Assembly (NCBI RefSeq): GCF_018598185.1
Contig: NZ_JAHESC010000015.1
Location: 62,001-126,000 of the forward strand
DNA: 64,000 bases
Origin: Dawidia soli
Lineage (GTDB): Bacteria > Bacteroidota > Bacteroidia > Cytophagales > Cyclobacteriaceae
Reading direction: 5' to 3'
Shown in pieces: positions 8,806-18,457 of the stretch; the first letter of the stretch is position 1; the number at the start of each line of letters is the position of its first letter. The position numbers were made by a program, and so were the translations under genes. The notes beneath the pieces are model-generated. The model did not search any database. It saw nothing but the letters and a program-made list of their open reading frames with translations, and was not told where the DNA came from.

Positions 8806-10410
8806 TTACAATCCGGCAGGTGACACCGGCAACCCCGTCGGGGGGCCGTACGAACCGATTTTTACCAGCGGTATCGTTGAACCAAACTTAGCATTGATTG
8901 CATTGATAAAGATGTTTGCTGCGTAAGCATATCCGCGGCTGTTGGGGTGTACGCCATCCTCCGAAAATGCACCGTAAGGAGGTGTAAAGTTCGGCGTGAT
9001 CGATACATTGTCCTGGTACAGCAGACCGGCTTTTACAAACGCTGCGAATGTAGCATTGACATCGGCCAGGGCGATGCGCGAGTTTTGGGCTGCGACGCCC
9101 TTGATATGGTTGTTAAAGGCTTCCGTGCGTACGCGAACAACGTCGACCTCGGCTTTGGTAAGTGTATACTGGTCTGCCAGGGGCACGGTCAGGCCGATGA
9201 TGGTGGTGGCATTACCGCCATTCGGAATGGTACCCAGCACAGAGCCGGCGGAAAGCGGAAAGAGATCTTCCGCCGTGGCCTGGCGCGCTTGCTCATAGGG
9301 CGCAAGGGCAGCGCGCTGCGCGTCGTTGATGGCATTGGCGGCGCGGAGCTGGTCGAACTCGGGGCCCAGATCGCTCAGACTTTCGTCTACAATCACGATG
9401 GCATTGTTGCCGGCGGCAAAGTTTATCTTTCGCCGGGTGGCATCGGCAGCATTGTGACCAAGGTATGCAACGACTGCATCCAACGCAGAATTAAAGCCCC
9501 CGAAGCCGGCATTTAACATGTTGGCGGTGGCGACATCCAACGGAATGTTGTTATACTTTACCGTTGTGAAATGCGGAATGGACGTTACATCGGGCACGTT
9601 GCCGATGACGCCTTTTATTGTTTCGCTGGAGCCCAACAGCGAAGAGATAATAGCGTTGTATCGTATTTGGAAGTCAGCTTCGCTGGTCAGTATCAGCTCG
9701 TTCGATCCGCCCGAGATGGCATAGCCAAGGACATCGTTGTTACCCCCCCAGAACAGAAAAAACGTGGGTTGTGTGGCCAATGCGTCGCCCAGTATTGTAC
9801 TGGTGCCCGGGTTACTGGCGAAACGTTCATACAATCTGTTGTAGAGAGGATTTTCAGGGACGGCGGGTCCTCCGGCCTCCGGTCGTATGAAATGTAGTAG
9901 TTGAACGCCCGGCACCGCGAAGTTGTTGAGCTTTGACTTGTCACCCGCATAATTCGCCGGCACATCGGCCGTGTTATACGGCGCCGGCACGCCAGGCGCA
10001 CCGGCCGGCGTCGGTAGCGGTCCTTTCGGCCCGGCACCGTCAGAGTCAAACAGGATCATACGGCCGAGGATAACACCCGCGCCGGGGTTTGAATAGGTGG
10101 CGTTATAGCCATTCACCGAGTTGATATCGGGCTGGTTAAAGGTCGCGGCCCCGCCCACACATTCCAGTTGGTTGGCAAGGATCACACCGAGTGAACTGTT
10201 CTGCCCCTCGGTAAACAAGGCTCCCGCCTGGAATCCGGCCACGAGCGATTCGCCGATGGTTACAAACTTCGAAAAGTTAGCGGAGCCAGGATCCGCACCT
10301 TCGCATTTGTCGATTACTTCCGGCTGCTGCAGGTCGATCACCTCCTGATCGCACGCGCTGACCAGGAGCATAAGCGAAAGGGTATAACCCAGGTATATAA
10401 TCTTTTTCAT
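8806..10410 (-). CDS. SGNH/GDSL-hydrolase lipoprotein
   Basis: 534 aa. Signal peptide with lipobox LVSAC (Cys20), so a lipoprotein, probably in the outer membrane. SGNH blocks are visible: block I VTIGESLVAGF (nucleophile Ser55; GES instead of GDS), block II NNFAVPGV, block III FWGGNNDVL (Gly-Asn), block V SEDGVHPNSRGY (Asp and His of the triad near the C-terminus). The family hydrolyses esters (lipids, acetyl or acyl groups on sugars). The gene follows the TonB-dependent receptor by 18 bases on the same strand, where a SusD-type lipoprotein would be in a polysaccharide locus, so it may process or capture the ligand for that receptor. Substrate unknown. Confidence 0.85.
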   Translation of the reverse strand: MKKIIYLGYTLSLMLLVSACDQEVIDLQQPEVIDKCEGADPGSANFSKFVTIGESLVAGFQAGALFTEGQNSSLGVILANQLECVGGAATFNQPDINSVNGYNATYSNPGAGVILGRMILFDSDGAGPKGPLPTPAGAPGVPAPYNTADVPANYAGDKSKLNNFAVPGVQLLHFIRPEAGGPAVPENPLYNRLYERFASNPGTSTILGDALATQPTFFLFWGGNNDVLGYAISGGSNELILTSEADFQIRYNAIISSLLGSSETIKGVIGNVPDVTSIPHFTTVKYNNIPLDVATANMLNAGFGGFNSALDAVVAYLGHNAADATRRKINFAAGNNAIVIVDESLSDLGPEFDQLRAANAINDAQRAALAPYEQARQATAEDLFPLSAGSVLGTIPNGGNATTIIGLTVPLADQYTLTKAEVDVVRVRTEAFNNHIKGVAAQNSRIALADVNATFAAFVKAGLLYQDNVSITPNFTPPYGAFSEDGVHPNSRGYAYAANIFINAINAKFGSTIPLVKIGSYGPPTGLPVSPAGL

Positions 10411-10428
10411 GATCGTCGGAGTTGAAGC

Positions 10429-13206
10429 TTATTTAAAGAATTCGTCAAACGTGAGGGAAATATAATATTGCTGTCCTACGAAAGGACCACCCAGGTTGGT
10501 GCGGTAGTCGCCGCCACCAATGTTGGCACCACCAATTTTTGCGATGGTTTTGATCGCGGTAATTCTATAGCTCACTTGTGCATCAATTACACCGAAAGAA
10601 GGTACGTTCCACGAGCCGAAGTCAGATTCCCACAGAAACTCATCCTGCCACCGGTAGCTTATGTTGAAACCCAGTGTCTTCGTAAGCTTACGGTTGCCGA
10701 TGCCCACGGAGAACTTGTTCTCCGGCGTGTTAAAGCCTGACCGGAAGTTAGGATCCTGATCCTTATCTTCGTCCAGCGTAGCGTAGTTGTAGTTACCGGT
10801 AAGCTGATAGCCTTTTGGCAGGTTATAGGTTGCGCCCACGCCCACACCGAACGAGCTTACCGTAGCCGCCGAGTTGACATAGGGTGAGAATACCGTGCCT
10901 GCCGGTACATTGTCGCCCTGGTGGGTGGTGGCATGGTTGCTGACCACATCCAGCGAGCCGATAAAATCTTTATAGGCATTGTAATAGGCATTGACATCCA
11001 GCAGCAGGTCGCCGCCGAAAACGCCTTTATAGCCTACCTCATAGGCGCGCAGCTGCTCAGGCTCTACATAGTCGACGTTGGCAATGACGAGCCGTGATGC
11101 ATCGCCCGAAGCGATCGAGCCGTCTGCATTTATCCGGCCGCCATTGGCCACGAAATCTTCGTACGACGCCCGTGTCCAGCCGCCACCGTTGTGGATGCCG
11201 TAGCGTTCGGCATTTTTCTTCGCGCTGCCCAACAGTATGTTGGTGCCGGCGGGGAAATAAATGAACTGTGCTTGCGTGTCGGGATTGCGGAAACCTGTCT
11301 GGAACGACGCCCGGATGTTATGGTTTTCGTTCACGGTATATACGGCCGAGATGCGGGGCGTTACACGACCGTCGAAATTCTGGTTCTTGTCATAACGGAG
11401 GGAGCCGGTCAGCTTGAGGGCCTCTGCCAGTGTTTTGGAAATCTGGCCGTAGACACCGAACTCGTCGATGTTGATCCGCTCGAAGTCCGTACCGTCATCC
11501 GGCGCTTCGTTAAAAATTGTACCGTCGGAGAAGAGGCTGTACCGGCGGAAGTTACCGCCTACCTGAATTTCCGCAAACTTAATGCGGTCGGCAAAGTTAT
11601 AGTTGAACTCGGCGTGGTACAAACGCGATTGATCTTTGAATTTGGCGCCGGCCGGGTCGCGCTGGAAGTAGTCGTTGCGCACGGACTCCACCAGGTCGTT
11701 GTACTCTTTTGTGCCTACCGCAGGCCGGGTTCCATCGGCAACTCTGCGAGCTTCGGCATGTGCGGCGGCAGGATCACCACCCGTTACACCGGGTACGTAG
11801 CCTTGCAGTGCAAGAAAATACTGGCGCGCATACGCAGGAGCCCATACGGTAGCGGTGGGGCTGATACGTTCATTCATGAGCCCACCAAGGGCCGCCATAT
11901 TGTAGGAGTCACCGGCGTCAGTAGCGGTCATGTAGCCGCGCACAAAAAAGTTCTGGCCGCGCAACTCAACTTTGTGAAACTGCTGCGTGAAGTCGCGCAA
12001 TGCATATTTCTGTGAGCCCTGGTATACAGAGCTGCCACCGCCGTAACGATAGTTATACAATGCTTCGATCTTGTCCGTAATGCGATAGTGCAGCGCTACG
12101 TCACCTTTTATGCTTTTTGCGTCATAGTTGTCGACAATGTCCTCTTCTCTCCAACCGGTACGACGTACGTCGAGCGAACCACCCTGGTACCCCGCCGGAA
12201 GCGCGGATGCCGGTATATTGATCACGGCTTCATCACCATAAGTATTCACACCATTGAAGTTCGGCTGGCCGCTCAGGTCTAGCGTAGACTCGGGCCGGTT
12301 CACATCGGTCTTATAGTCGTTGCTATGCCAGTCTTCAGCATCCATCATCGAGAAATTGACTTTGAAGGCAAACTTGTTGTTGAACGCCTTCGCATAGCGA
12401 ATGCCGAAACTGGTCATCGGGTACGATTTGCCCTGTGCATCCGACGTTGTCAGTCCACCCTTGAACTGTGCGCTGAGACCCTGGTATTCAAACGGGCTTT
12501 TGCTTTTCATGATGAGAATGCCGTTAAACGCATTCGGGCCATACAGTGCCGATGCGGCGCCCGGCACCAGCTCCATGCTTTCCGCATCGAGCTCGCCGAT
12601 GCCTACAATGTTACCGGTGGGGAAGTTCAGCAGGGGAGCCTGCGTGTCCATACCATCCACCAGCTGCACAAAGCGCACATTGGCGATGGTCGCAAAGCCG
12701 CGTGTGTTGACCTGCGGAAAGTTGAGGCTGCTCGAGGTGAACTGCACGCCTTTCACGTTGGCCAATGCGTCGTAAAAGTCGGGTGCGGAGGCCTGTTGGA
12801 TCGCCAGCAGGTCAACCTTCTCGACCGTTACGGGCGAGCGCATGATGCTTTCTTCCACACGCGAAGCCGAGATCACGACTTCCTGGCCGAGCACGGTCTG
12901 CTCTTCCAGCTTAACTTCCAGGCCTGTGGTGGTAGCGTTGGTTACGGCCACTTCCACCGTCTGGTAGCCCACAAACGAGAAGGCCAGGGTGAGGGGAGGC
13001 GCGTCATTGGCTTTCAGGGAAAACTCGCCCCCTGCATCCGAAATAGTACCGATAACCCGTCCTTTGACGAGAATGTTGACCCCCGCCAGGGGTTCGCCGG
13101 TAGCGGCATCCGTAACTTTTCCGGAAATAGAGGTCTGAGCGTGAACGGCGGCCGACAACAGCGCCATCAGCACAATCGCTAACGAAGCTTTGTAGATTTT
13201 TTTCAT
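10429..13206 (-). CDS. TonB-dependent receptor with N-terminal carboxypeptidase-D-like domain
   Basis: 925 aa. Signal peptide (residues 1-23, ending VHAQ), carboxypeptidase-D regulatory-like fold (about 24-110; ISGKVTDAATGEPLAGVNILVKG), plug domain (about 115-230; VEESIMRSPVTVEKVDL...GPNAFNGILIMKS), then a beta-barrel to the C-terminus (YISLTFDEFFK). This is the layout of Bacteroidota outer-membrane active transporters. There is no SusD partner; an SGNH-hydrolase lipoprotein follows directly. The upstream region holds two perfect palindromes that may be operators. Ligand unknown. Confidence 0.92.
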   Translation of the reverse strand: MKKIYKASLAIVLMALLSAAVHAQTSISGKVTDAATGEPLAGVNILVKGRVIGTISDAGGEFSLKANDAPPLTLAFSFVGYQTVEVAVTNATTTGLEVKLEEQTVLGQEVVISASRVEESIMRSPVTVEKVDLLAIQQASAPDFYDALANVKGVQFTSSSLNFPQVNTRGFATIANVRFVQLVDGMDTQAPLLNFPTGNIVGIGELDAESMELVPGAASALYGPNAFNGILIMKSKSPFEYQGLSAQFKGGLTTSDAQGKSYPMTSFGIRYAKAFNNKFAFKVNFSMMDAEDWHSNDYKTDVNRPESTLDLSGQPNFNGVNTYGDEAVINIPASALPAGYQGGSLDVRRTGWREEDIVDNYDAKSIKGDVALHYRITDKIEALYNYRYGGGSSVYQGSQKYALRDFTQQFHKVELRGQNFFVRGYMTATDAGDSYNMAALGGLMNERISPTATVWAPAYARQYFLALQGYVPGVTGGDPAAAHAEARRVADGTRPAVGTKEYNDLVESVRNDYFQRDPAGAKFKDQSRLYHAEFNYNFADRIKFAEIQVGGNFRRYSLFSDGTIFNEAPDDGTDFERINIDEFGVYGQISKTLAEALKLTGSLRYDKNQNFDGRVTPRISAVYTVNENHNIRASFQTGFRNPDTQAQFIYFPAGTNILLGSAKKNAERYGIHNGGGWTRASYEDFVANGGRINADGSIASGDASRLVIANVDYVEPEQLRAYEVGYKGVFGGDLLLDVNAYYNAYKDFIGSLDVVSNHATTHQGDNVPAGTVFSPYVNSAATVSSFGVGVGATYNLPKGYQLTGNYNYATLDEDKDQDPNFRSGFNTPENKFSVGIGNRKLTKTLGFNISYRWQDEFLWESDFGSWNVPSFGVIDAQVSYRITAIKTIAKIGGANIGGGDYRTNLGGPFVGQQYYISLTFDEFFK

Positions 13207-13275
13207 GGGTTCAATACGGAAATAGGTTAAGTGAAAGGGGTCCTATTGGTGCCCGATTTGTTATGCATACCGAGC

Positions 13276-13287
13276 TTCCATATGGAA
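13276..13287. promoter_or_regulatory. 12-bp perfect palindrome upstream of the TonB receptor
   Basis: TTCCATATGGAA reads the same on both strands and lies 70-81 bases before the receptor start. Just upstream (minus strand) is TACTTTTC, a one-mismatch -7 box, so the palindrome would sit near the transcription start. A dimeric repressor site is inferred, not shown. Confidence 0.4.
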
Positions 13288-13310
13288 AAGTACAAAAAAT
13301 CTCAAAAAAA

Positions 13311-13320
13311 CAAACGTTTG
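13311..13320. promoter_or_regulatory. 10-bp perfect palindrome in the TonB receptor promoter region
   Basis: CAAACGTTTG is self-complementary; on the minus strand its TTTG could also serve as a -33 element, about 18 bases before TACTTTTC. A regulator bound here would overlap RNA polymerase contacts. The rest of 13207-13447 holds no convincing gene: only a short AT-rich reading frame with no family features. Confidence 0.35.
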
Positions 13321-13447
13321 AACAAGGCCGTTTGCATAATTTGAAGTGGTTATGAGCAAAATTTAATATACATCCGGACTTTTCGGGGGTAGGCATTTTA
13401 ACGCGCCGGAAAAGGCGTTTTCGGGTGTAACGCAAACCCGAAGGGGT

Positions 13448-13482
13448 AAAAAAAGCCCGCCGTAGCGTTAGCGACGGCGGGC
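13448..13482 (-). terminator. Intrinsic terminator of gldC
   Basis: On the minus strand a 9-bp perfect stem GCCCGCCGT / ACGGCGGGC (bases 13455-13463 and 13474-13482) is followed by seven T. It lies downstream of gldC and upstream of the TonB receptor promoter. Confidence 0.8.
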
Positions 13483-13505
13483 AAGCTCGCTGAAATTTTC
13501 ACGAA

Positions 13506-13521
13506 GGCGGGCTTGCCCGCC
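13506..13521. repeat. Short GC-rich palindrome (REP-like)
   Basis: GGCGGGC TT GCCCGCC, a perfect 7-bp inverted repeat with a 2-base loop, directly after gldC and 24 bases from the gldC terminator stem, with which it shares the GCCCGCC core. It may be one unit of a dispersed palindromic family. Confidence 0.55.
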
Positions 13522-13541
13522 GATGTGTCAGCGAAAGTGGG

Positions 13542-13874
13542 TTATTGCGGATTTTTAAGAACGTGCTTCACCAGGCGTTCGCACAGGGCGTTGATCTCGT
13601 TGCTCATGACTTCGTCGTTGGTGGCCCGTAGAATGCTCTCGCCGATGCCGCCGATACAGTCAACGTAGAACCGCTTCATATCCTCTACGGGCATGTCCTT
13701 GGCCCACAGGGCAATGCGCAGGGTGTTCTTGAGGTTGTGATCCCACAGGGCCACCATCATGGACTTGGTCTCACTCTGGCCCGGCTCCGGCTTATCGGTC
13801 GCGTCCCACAGGATCTTTTCGGGCATATTTTTGTCGTCAAGCTCGACGTCGAATTGGATCGATGATTTTTTCAT
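13542..13874 (-). CDS. gldC: Gliding-motility protein GldC
   Basis: 110 aa, the usual length. The N-terminus SIQFDVELDDKNMPEKILWDATD and the central VALWDHNLKNTLRIALWAKDMPVEDMKRFY are characteristic of GldC, a small cytoplasmic protein first tied to gliding in Flavobacterium but present in many non-gliding Bacteroidota. No signal peptide or lipobox. It is a single-gene transcript: a TATATTTG box ends 4 bases before the ATG, and a strong terminator follows. The presence of gldC alone does not show that the organism glides. Confidence 0.88.
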   Translation of the reverse strand: MKKSSIQFDVELDDKNMPEKILWDATDKPEPGQSETKSMMVALWDHNLKNTLRIALWAKDMPVEDMKRFYVDCIGGIGESILRATNDEVMSNEINALCERLVKHVLKNPQ

Positions 13875-13878
13875 GGCC

Positions 13879-13886
13879 CAAATATA
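13879..13886 (-). promoter_or_regulatory. -7 promoter box of gldC (TATATTTG)
   Basis: A perfect match to the Bacteroidota -7 consensus TAnnTTTG, with only four bases (GGCC) between it and the ATG. With initiation about 5-7 bases after the box, the mRNA would begin at or beside the start codon. No clear -33 element. Confidence 0.6.
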
Positions 13887-13915
13887 ACAGGTGCCGGCGG
13901 TTTAGTGTTCCCGGC

Positions 13916-14950
13916 TCAATAGCTTGTTTCGTCCAGCGTCACTTTACCTTTAAAGGTCCAGAATACGAACGTGGTATAGGCCGCCACCAGCGGCACGCCG
14001 ATGGCCGCCACCGTCAGCATAATGCCCAGGGTCTTTTCGGACGAGGCCGCGTTGTACACCGTCAGGCTATTGGCCGGCGCACCGGCCGAGTAGAGAATGA
14101 CGGGAAACAACTCCAGGCAGACGATCATCAGGGCCACGCTGATCACCAGCGCCGACGACAGGAACGCCAGCAGGTATCTGCGTTTCGCCACCATGCGGGT
14201 GATGCTGGCAATGCCCAGGATCATGATGACCGGTAGTACGAACATGGACGGACTGTCGTGGATCTGGTCGGCCATGTGCGGTATATACAATACCGTGTAG
14301 AACGACGTGATGACAAAGCTGATGACAAAGAAAATGGTCGTGCGCCGCACGATGATCGTGAGCTTGGCATACAGGCGGTCTTCGGTTTTCATTACCAGGT
14401 AGATCGCGCCGTGCATCATAAAGAGCGCCAGCGACGTGGTGCCGACCATACAGGCATACGGGTTGATGAACGACATGTCCGAGCCGCGGTATATATGATC
14501 TTTGTCGAGCGGGATGCCTTGCGCCACGTTGCCGAGCATCATGCCCAGCAGAAATGCCAGCAGCGCGCTCGAAAGGCAATAGCTCACGTCCCACAGGCGC
14601 CGCCACCACACCATCGGCTCTTTGCTGCGAAACTCAATCGAGATCGCGCGAAAGATGAGCGCCACCAGAAAGATCATAAACGGTGTATAGAACGCGGAGA
14701 GCAGCGACGCATATACCTCCGGGAAGCCGGCAAACAACGCGCCCCCGCCAATGACCAGCCACACCTCGTTACCGTCCCACACGGGGCCGATGGCATTGAG
14801 TGCAATGCGCCGGCTGTTCTCTTTGTTGAGGAAAAGGTGCAGAGCACCGGCGCCCAGGTCGAAACCATCGAGGATGGCGTAGCCCGTAAAGACGGCGCCG
14901 ATCAGCAGGAACCACCAGGTAGCGTAATCAATACCGATAAAGGTTTCCAT
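13916..14950 (-). CDS. cydB: Cytochrome bd ubiquinol/menaquinol oxidase subunit II
   Basis: 344 aa, normal for the family. It begins IGIDYATWWFLLIGAVFTGYAILDGFDLGAG, the classic CydB start; GPVWDGNEVWLVIGGGALFAGFPEVY is the other hallmark. Eight to nine membrane helices. With CydA it forms the high-affinity terminal oxidase that reduces oxygen to water at low oxygen tension with quinol as donor. It follows cydA by 3 bases, so the two are co-translated. No cydX-like small gene is visible after it. Confidence 0.96.
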   Translation of the reverse strand: METFIGIDYATWWFLLIGAVFTGYAILDGFDLGAGALHLFLNKENSRRIALNAIGPVWDGNEVWLVIGGGALFAGFPEVYASLLSAFYTPFMIFLVALIFRAISIEFRSKEPMVWWRRLWDVSYCLSSALLAFLLGMMLGNVAQGIPLDKDHIYRGSDMSFINPYACMVGTTSLALFMMHGAIYLVMKTEDRLYAKLTIIVRRTTIFFVISFVITSFYTVLYIPHMADQIHDSPSMFVLPVIMILGIASITRMVAKRRYLLAFLSSALVISVALMIVCLELFPVILYSAGAPANSLTVYNAASSEKTLGIMLTVAAIGVPLVAAYTTFVFWTFKGKVTLDETSY

Positions 14951-14953
14951 GGG

Positions 14954-16351
14954 CTAGGAGGGGTTAGCGGGGTGTGACGATTTAACAGACTCGGCCATTT
15001 CCAGGTGTCGCGGGCTGTGGTCTTCGCTGTGTGTGTCGTACGGACCGTGCGTGATCTTTTTGTTTAATAGATATATAAACAACGCGAACAGCAGGATGTA
15101 CACCAGCGTAAAAAGAATGAGCGACGACAACACCTGGTTGGCTGTAACCGCTTCGGACAGCGCATCGGACGTGCGTAATAATTTATAGACCACCCACGGT
15201 TGCCGCCCCACCTCGGCGGTATACCAGCCCACCTGGTTTGCGATCTGCGGCAGCAGCACCGCCCACACATACAACCACAACAACCAGCGTTTGTCGAAGA
15301 GCGTGCCCCGCCACCAGAGGAAGGCAGCGTATAACGACAGCGCGATCAGGAACATGCCGATGGCGATCATGGTATGATAGGTCTGAAAGACAAAGTTCAC
15401 CGCACCCGGCCGGTCTTTTTCAGGAATGCTGGTAAGCCCGGGCACCGGCTTGTTGAAGTCGCCGTGGATCATAAACGAAAGCCCGCCGGGTATAGAAACG
15501 CCCGAGGTCGTCTGCTCCTCTTTGTTCACCCAGCCGAACAGATACATATCGGCTACCGCGAGCGAATCGAAGTGCCCTTCCATGGCCGCGAGTTTTGCCG
15601 GCTGGTGATGCGCTACGATGTCGGCCGAGCGGTGTCCTGTAAAGAGCTGGAACAGCGAGGCGGCCAATGCCACCGTCAGCGCGATCTTAAACGATGCCCG
15701 CGACAGCCCGATATACTTCCCTTTTAAAAGATACCACGCGCTCACGCTGGTGACGAGGAAAGCACCGGCTAAGAAAGAGCCTGACCACACATGCAAAATG
15801 CGATCGACAGACGAAGGATTAAAGACCATCGCCCAGAAGTCGGTGATCTCCGCGCGGGCATCCATGCCTTCGCCCACCACGTGATATCCCGCGGGTGTTT
15901 GCTGCCAGGAGTTTGCCACCACGATCCAGATGGCAGAGAACATCGAGCCCAGCGTGACCATAATGGTCGAGAAGAAATGTACACGCGGGCCTACACGGTT
16001 CCAGCCAAAGATGAGGATGCCGAGGAAGCCCGACTCGAGTGCAAACGCAAATATACCTTCGGCCGCCAGGGCACTGCCAAACACATCGCCGACATAGCGC
16101 GAGTATACGGCCCAGTTGGTACCGAACTCAAACTCCATGACAATGCCGGTGGCGACACCAATGCCGAAGATCAGCGCAAAGATCTTTACCCAGAAGCGGG
16201 TCATCTTTTCATAGATGACATCACCGGTCTTCAGGTACATGCCTTCCATCAGTACCATCACTAAACCCAGCCCAATGCTCAGCGGCGGATAGATATAGTG
16301 AAAGGCAATGGTAAAGGCGAATTGTATACGGGAGAGAATTTCTACGTCCAT
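14954..16351 (-). CDS. cydA: Cytochrome bd ubiquinol/menaquinol oxidase subunit I
   Basis: 465 aa. The N-terminus has [22 protein letters not shown] with the haem b595 His; [16 protein letters not shown] and [16 protein letters not shown] are family signatures. The quinol-binding Q-loop looks short, giving a total below the E. coli length of 522. Nine membrane helices expected. First gene of cydAB. The 143 bases upstream (16352-16494) hold no clear TAnnTTTG box; oxygen regulation is likely from family knowledge but no operator is recognisable. Confidence 0.96.
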   Translation of the reverse strand: MDVEILSRIQFAFTIAFHYIYPPLSIGLGLVMVLMEGMYLKTGDVIYEKMTRFWVKIFALIFGIGVATGIVMEFEFGTNWAVYSRYVGDVFGSALAAEGIFAFALESGFLGILIFGWNRVGPRVHFFSTIMVTLGSMFSAIWIVVANSWQQTPAGYHVVGEGMDARAEITDFWAMVFNPSSVDRILHVWSGSFLAGAFLVTSVSAWYLLKGKYIGLSRASFKIALTVALAASLFQLFTGHRSADIVAHHQPAKLAAMEGHFDSLAVADMYLFGWVNKEEQTTSGVSIPGGLSFMIHGDFNKPVPGLTSIPEKDRPGAVNFVFQTYHTMIAIGMFLIALSLYAAFLWWRGTLFDKRWLLWLYVWAVLLPQIANQVGWYTAEVGRQPWVVYKLLRTSDALSEAVTANQVLSSLILFTLVYILLFALFIYLLNKKITHGPYDTHSEDHSPRHLEMAESVKSSHPANPS

Positions 16352-16494
16352 CGGGACCTAAAGCTACAGCCTGAATGGTTATGGCACAAGCAGGAAAACA
16401 TGTTAAAAGAAGTACCGCCGGGTATGAAACAATGATCCTGTTTAATACGTTTGTTCCAACGAATGCATGCGGTCCATTTCAGGCCATTCGTCAA

Positions 16495-18438
16495 TCATTT
16501 TTTTACCAGCCCTAAAAAGAAATCCATGGAGGCTGGGTTTTTTAACGACCCGGTGTTCAGCACGGCCTTTGGATCTTTTCCCAACAGGATTTTCTTCACC
16601 GGCGTTTCGGTCTTTTTGCCACTGATAGTATACGGCACATCCGGCACGGCGATGATCTCATCGGGCACATGGCGTGGACTGTAGTCCGTGCGGATGGCGG
16701 TGTTGATCTTTTTACGGATGTCGTCCGTGAGGGCCACGCCATCCTGCATCACCACAAAGAGCGGCATCCAGAACTCACCGCCTGATTTTTCCAGGCAGAT
16801 CACCAGGCTGTCTTTCACCTCCTTCACCTTGTCTACAGCGCGGTATATTTCGCTGGTGCCGATGCGCACGCCGCCGCGGTTGAGCGTGGCGTCTGACCGG
16901 CCGTAGATGATCACGCCCTGGTGCGGTGTGATCTGGATCCAGTCGCCATGGCGCCAGGTGCCGGGGTACATGTCGAAATAACTTTCGGTATACCGTGTAA
17001 AGTCGGGATCGTTCCAGAAATAGACCGGCATGGAAGGCATGGGGCGGGTAATGACCATTTCGCCTACTTCGTCCAGCAAGGGGCGGCCGTCTTCACTCCA
17101 CGCCTCCAGGCTGCAGCCCAGCGCCCGGCATTGGATCTCGCCGGTGTATACCGGCAGGGTAGGGTTGCCGCCTACGAAGGCACTGCACACATCGGTACCG
17201 CCGCTCATCGATGCCAGCCACAGATCGTGCTTCACGGTGCGGTAGATCCACTCAAAACCTTCCGGCGGCAGGGTACTGCCGGTGGAGCTGACAGAGCGCA
17301 GGGCGCTCAGATCACCCAGTTCCGCCGGATGTATACCAGCTTTGATACACGCCAGGATAAAGCCCGCGCTGGTACCAAAGTGATGTATACGTGCCTGCGC
17401 GGCAAACTTCCAAAGCACGTTCAGGTCAGGATAACCGGGGCTGCCGTCGTAGAGTACCATCGTGCCCCTCGCCAGCAGGCTGCCGTGTATATAATTCCAC
17501 ATCATCCACCCGGTAGTGGTGTACCAGAAGCAACGTTCGCCGGGTTTAAAGTCGTTGTGAAACGTACCGTACTTCAGATGCTCCAGCAGGATACCGCCGT
17601 GTCCCTGTACAATGGCTTTGGGCAGCCCGGTAGTTCCCGACGAGTATAGGATCCACAGCGGATGGCTGAACGGCACGCGTACGAACTGCAACGCGGCGTC
17701 TGTCGGTTTGGTAACATCGCGCCACGAGACGACCGGCTTGGCCAGTGTGGGCGGCTCCGGGTGCGCGGAGAGGAGGATCACGCACTGTAAGGAGGGCAAT
17801 GCGTCGACGAGCTCCTGCACGACGCTACGCTTGTCGAAGGTCTTACCGCCGTAGGTATAGGCATCGACGGCGACCAGGATCTTCGGCTCGATCTGCGCAA
17901 AGCGGTCAATGACCGCCGGTGTGCCAAAGTCGGGTGAGCACGACGACCATACTGCGCCCAGCGCGCTCGTGGCGAGGAACGCCGCCGATGCTTCGGGAAT
18001 GCCCGGCATGTAGGCCGCGATGCGGTCGCCGGGGGTGACGTTTTGCACGCGGAAGAACTGCTGCAGCGAGGCTACCTGCCCGCGCAACGTAGCCCAGGAG
18101 GTTTCGTGCAGGGCGCCGCCTTCGCGCTGAAAGACAATGGCCGGATGCGCATCGGAGGCGCGGCGAAAGATGTGCTCGGCGTAATTCAGGCGCGTGCCTT
18201 CAAACCATTGCGCGCGGGGCATGGTGCCTGTCACGGCGTGTTGGTAGGAGCCGTCGTGTTGGATGTCGAAGTATTCCCACAGGCTTTGCCAGAAGTCGCC
18301 GGCCTGGGCTGTCGACCATTGCCAGAGAGCGTCGTACGCCGCGAAGGAAAGACCGCGGGTGCGGGTCAGCCATTGCGTGTAGCGCAGCAGGTTGGATTGC
18401 TGTATCGTTTCTTCCGAAGGAATCCAAAGGGGTTGCAT
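16495..18438 (-). CDS. Acetoacetyl-CoA synthetase (acetoacetate-CoA ligase)
   Basis: 647 aa from the ATG at 18438 (QPLWIPSEETIQQSNL); a start 16 codons upstream would run into the ribF stop and adds residues not typical of the family. The AMP-binding core ILYSSGTTGLPKAIVQGHGG, the ACS-N motif (YAEHIFRRA), GWMMWNYIHGSLL and the C-terminal lysine motif PYTISGKKTETPVKKIL are all present. The enzyme activates acetoacetate with ATP to acetoacetyl-CoA, feeding ketone bodies, leucine degradation products or PHB turnover into central metabolism. Ends at LGLVKK. A 3-hydroxybutyryl-CoA dehydrogenase at 43.4-44.3 kb would use the product. Confidence 0.9.
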   Translation of the reverse strand: MQPLWIPSEETIQQSNLLRYTQWLTRTRGLSFAAYDALWQWSTAQAGDFWQSLWEYFDIQHDGSYQHAVTGTMPRAQWFEGTRLNYAEHIFRRASDAHPAIVFQREGGALHETSWATLRGQVASLQQFFRVQNVTPGDRIAAYMPGIPEASAAFLATSALGAVWSSCSPDFGTPAVIDRFAQIEPKILVAVDAYTYGGKTFDKRSVVQELVDALPSLQCVILLSAHPEPPTLAKPVVSWRDVTKPTDAALQFVRVPFSHPLWILYSSGTTGLPKAIVQGHGGILLEHLKYGTFHNDFKPGERCFWYTTTGWMMWNYIHGSLLARGTMVLYDGSPGYPDLNVLWKFAAQARIHHFGTSAGFILACIKAGIHPAELGDLSALRSVSSTGSTLPPEGFEWIYRTVKHDLWLASMSGGTDVCSAFVGGNPTLPVYTGEIQCRALGCSLEAWSEDGRPLLDEVGEMVITRPMPSMPVYFWNDPDFTRYTESYFDMYPGTWRHGDWIQITPHQGVIIYGRSDATLNRGGVRIGTSEIYRAVDKVKEVKDSLVICLEKSGGEFWMPLFVVMQDGVALTDDIRKKINTAIRTDYSPRHVPDEIIAVPDVPYTISGKKTETPVKKILLGKDPKAVLNTGSLKNPASMDFFLGLVKK

Positions 18439-18457
18439 AGAGGGATTGGGGTATGCG

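Noticed and set aside
13211-13435. 74-codon minus-strand frame upstream of the TonB receptor
   Set aside because: AT-rich promoter region, Cys/Phe-rich translation with no family features.
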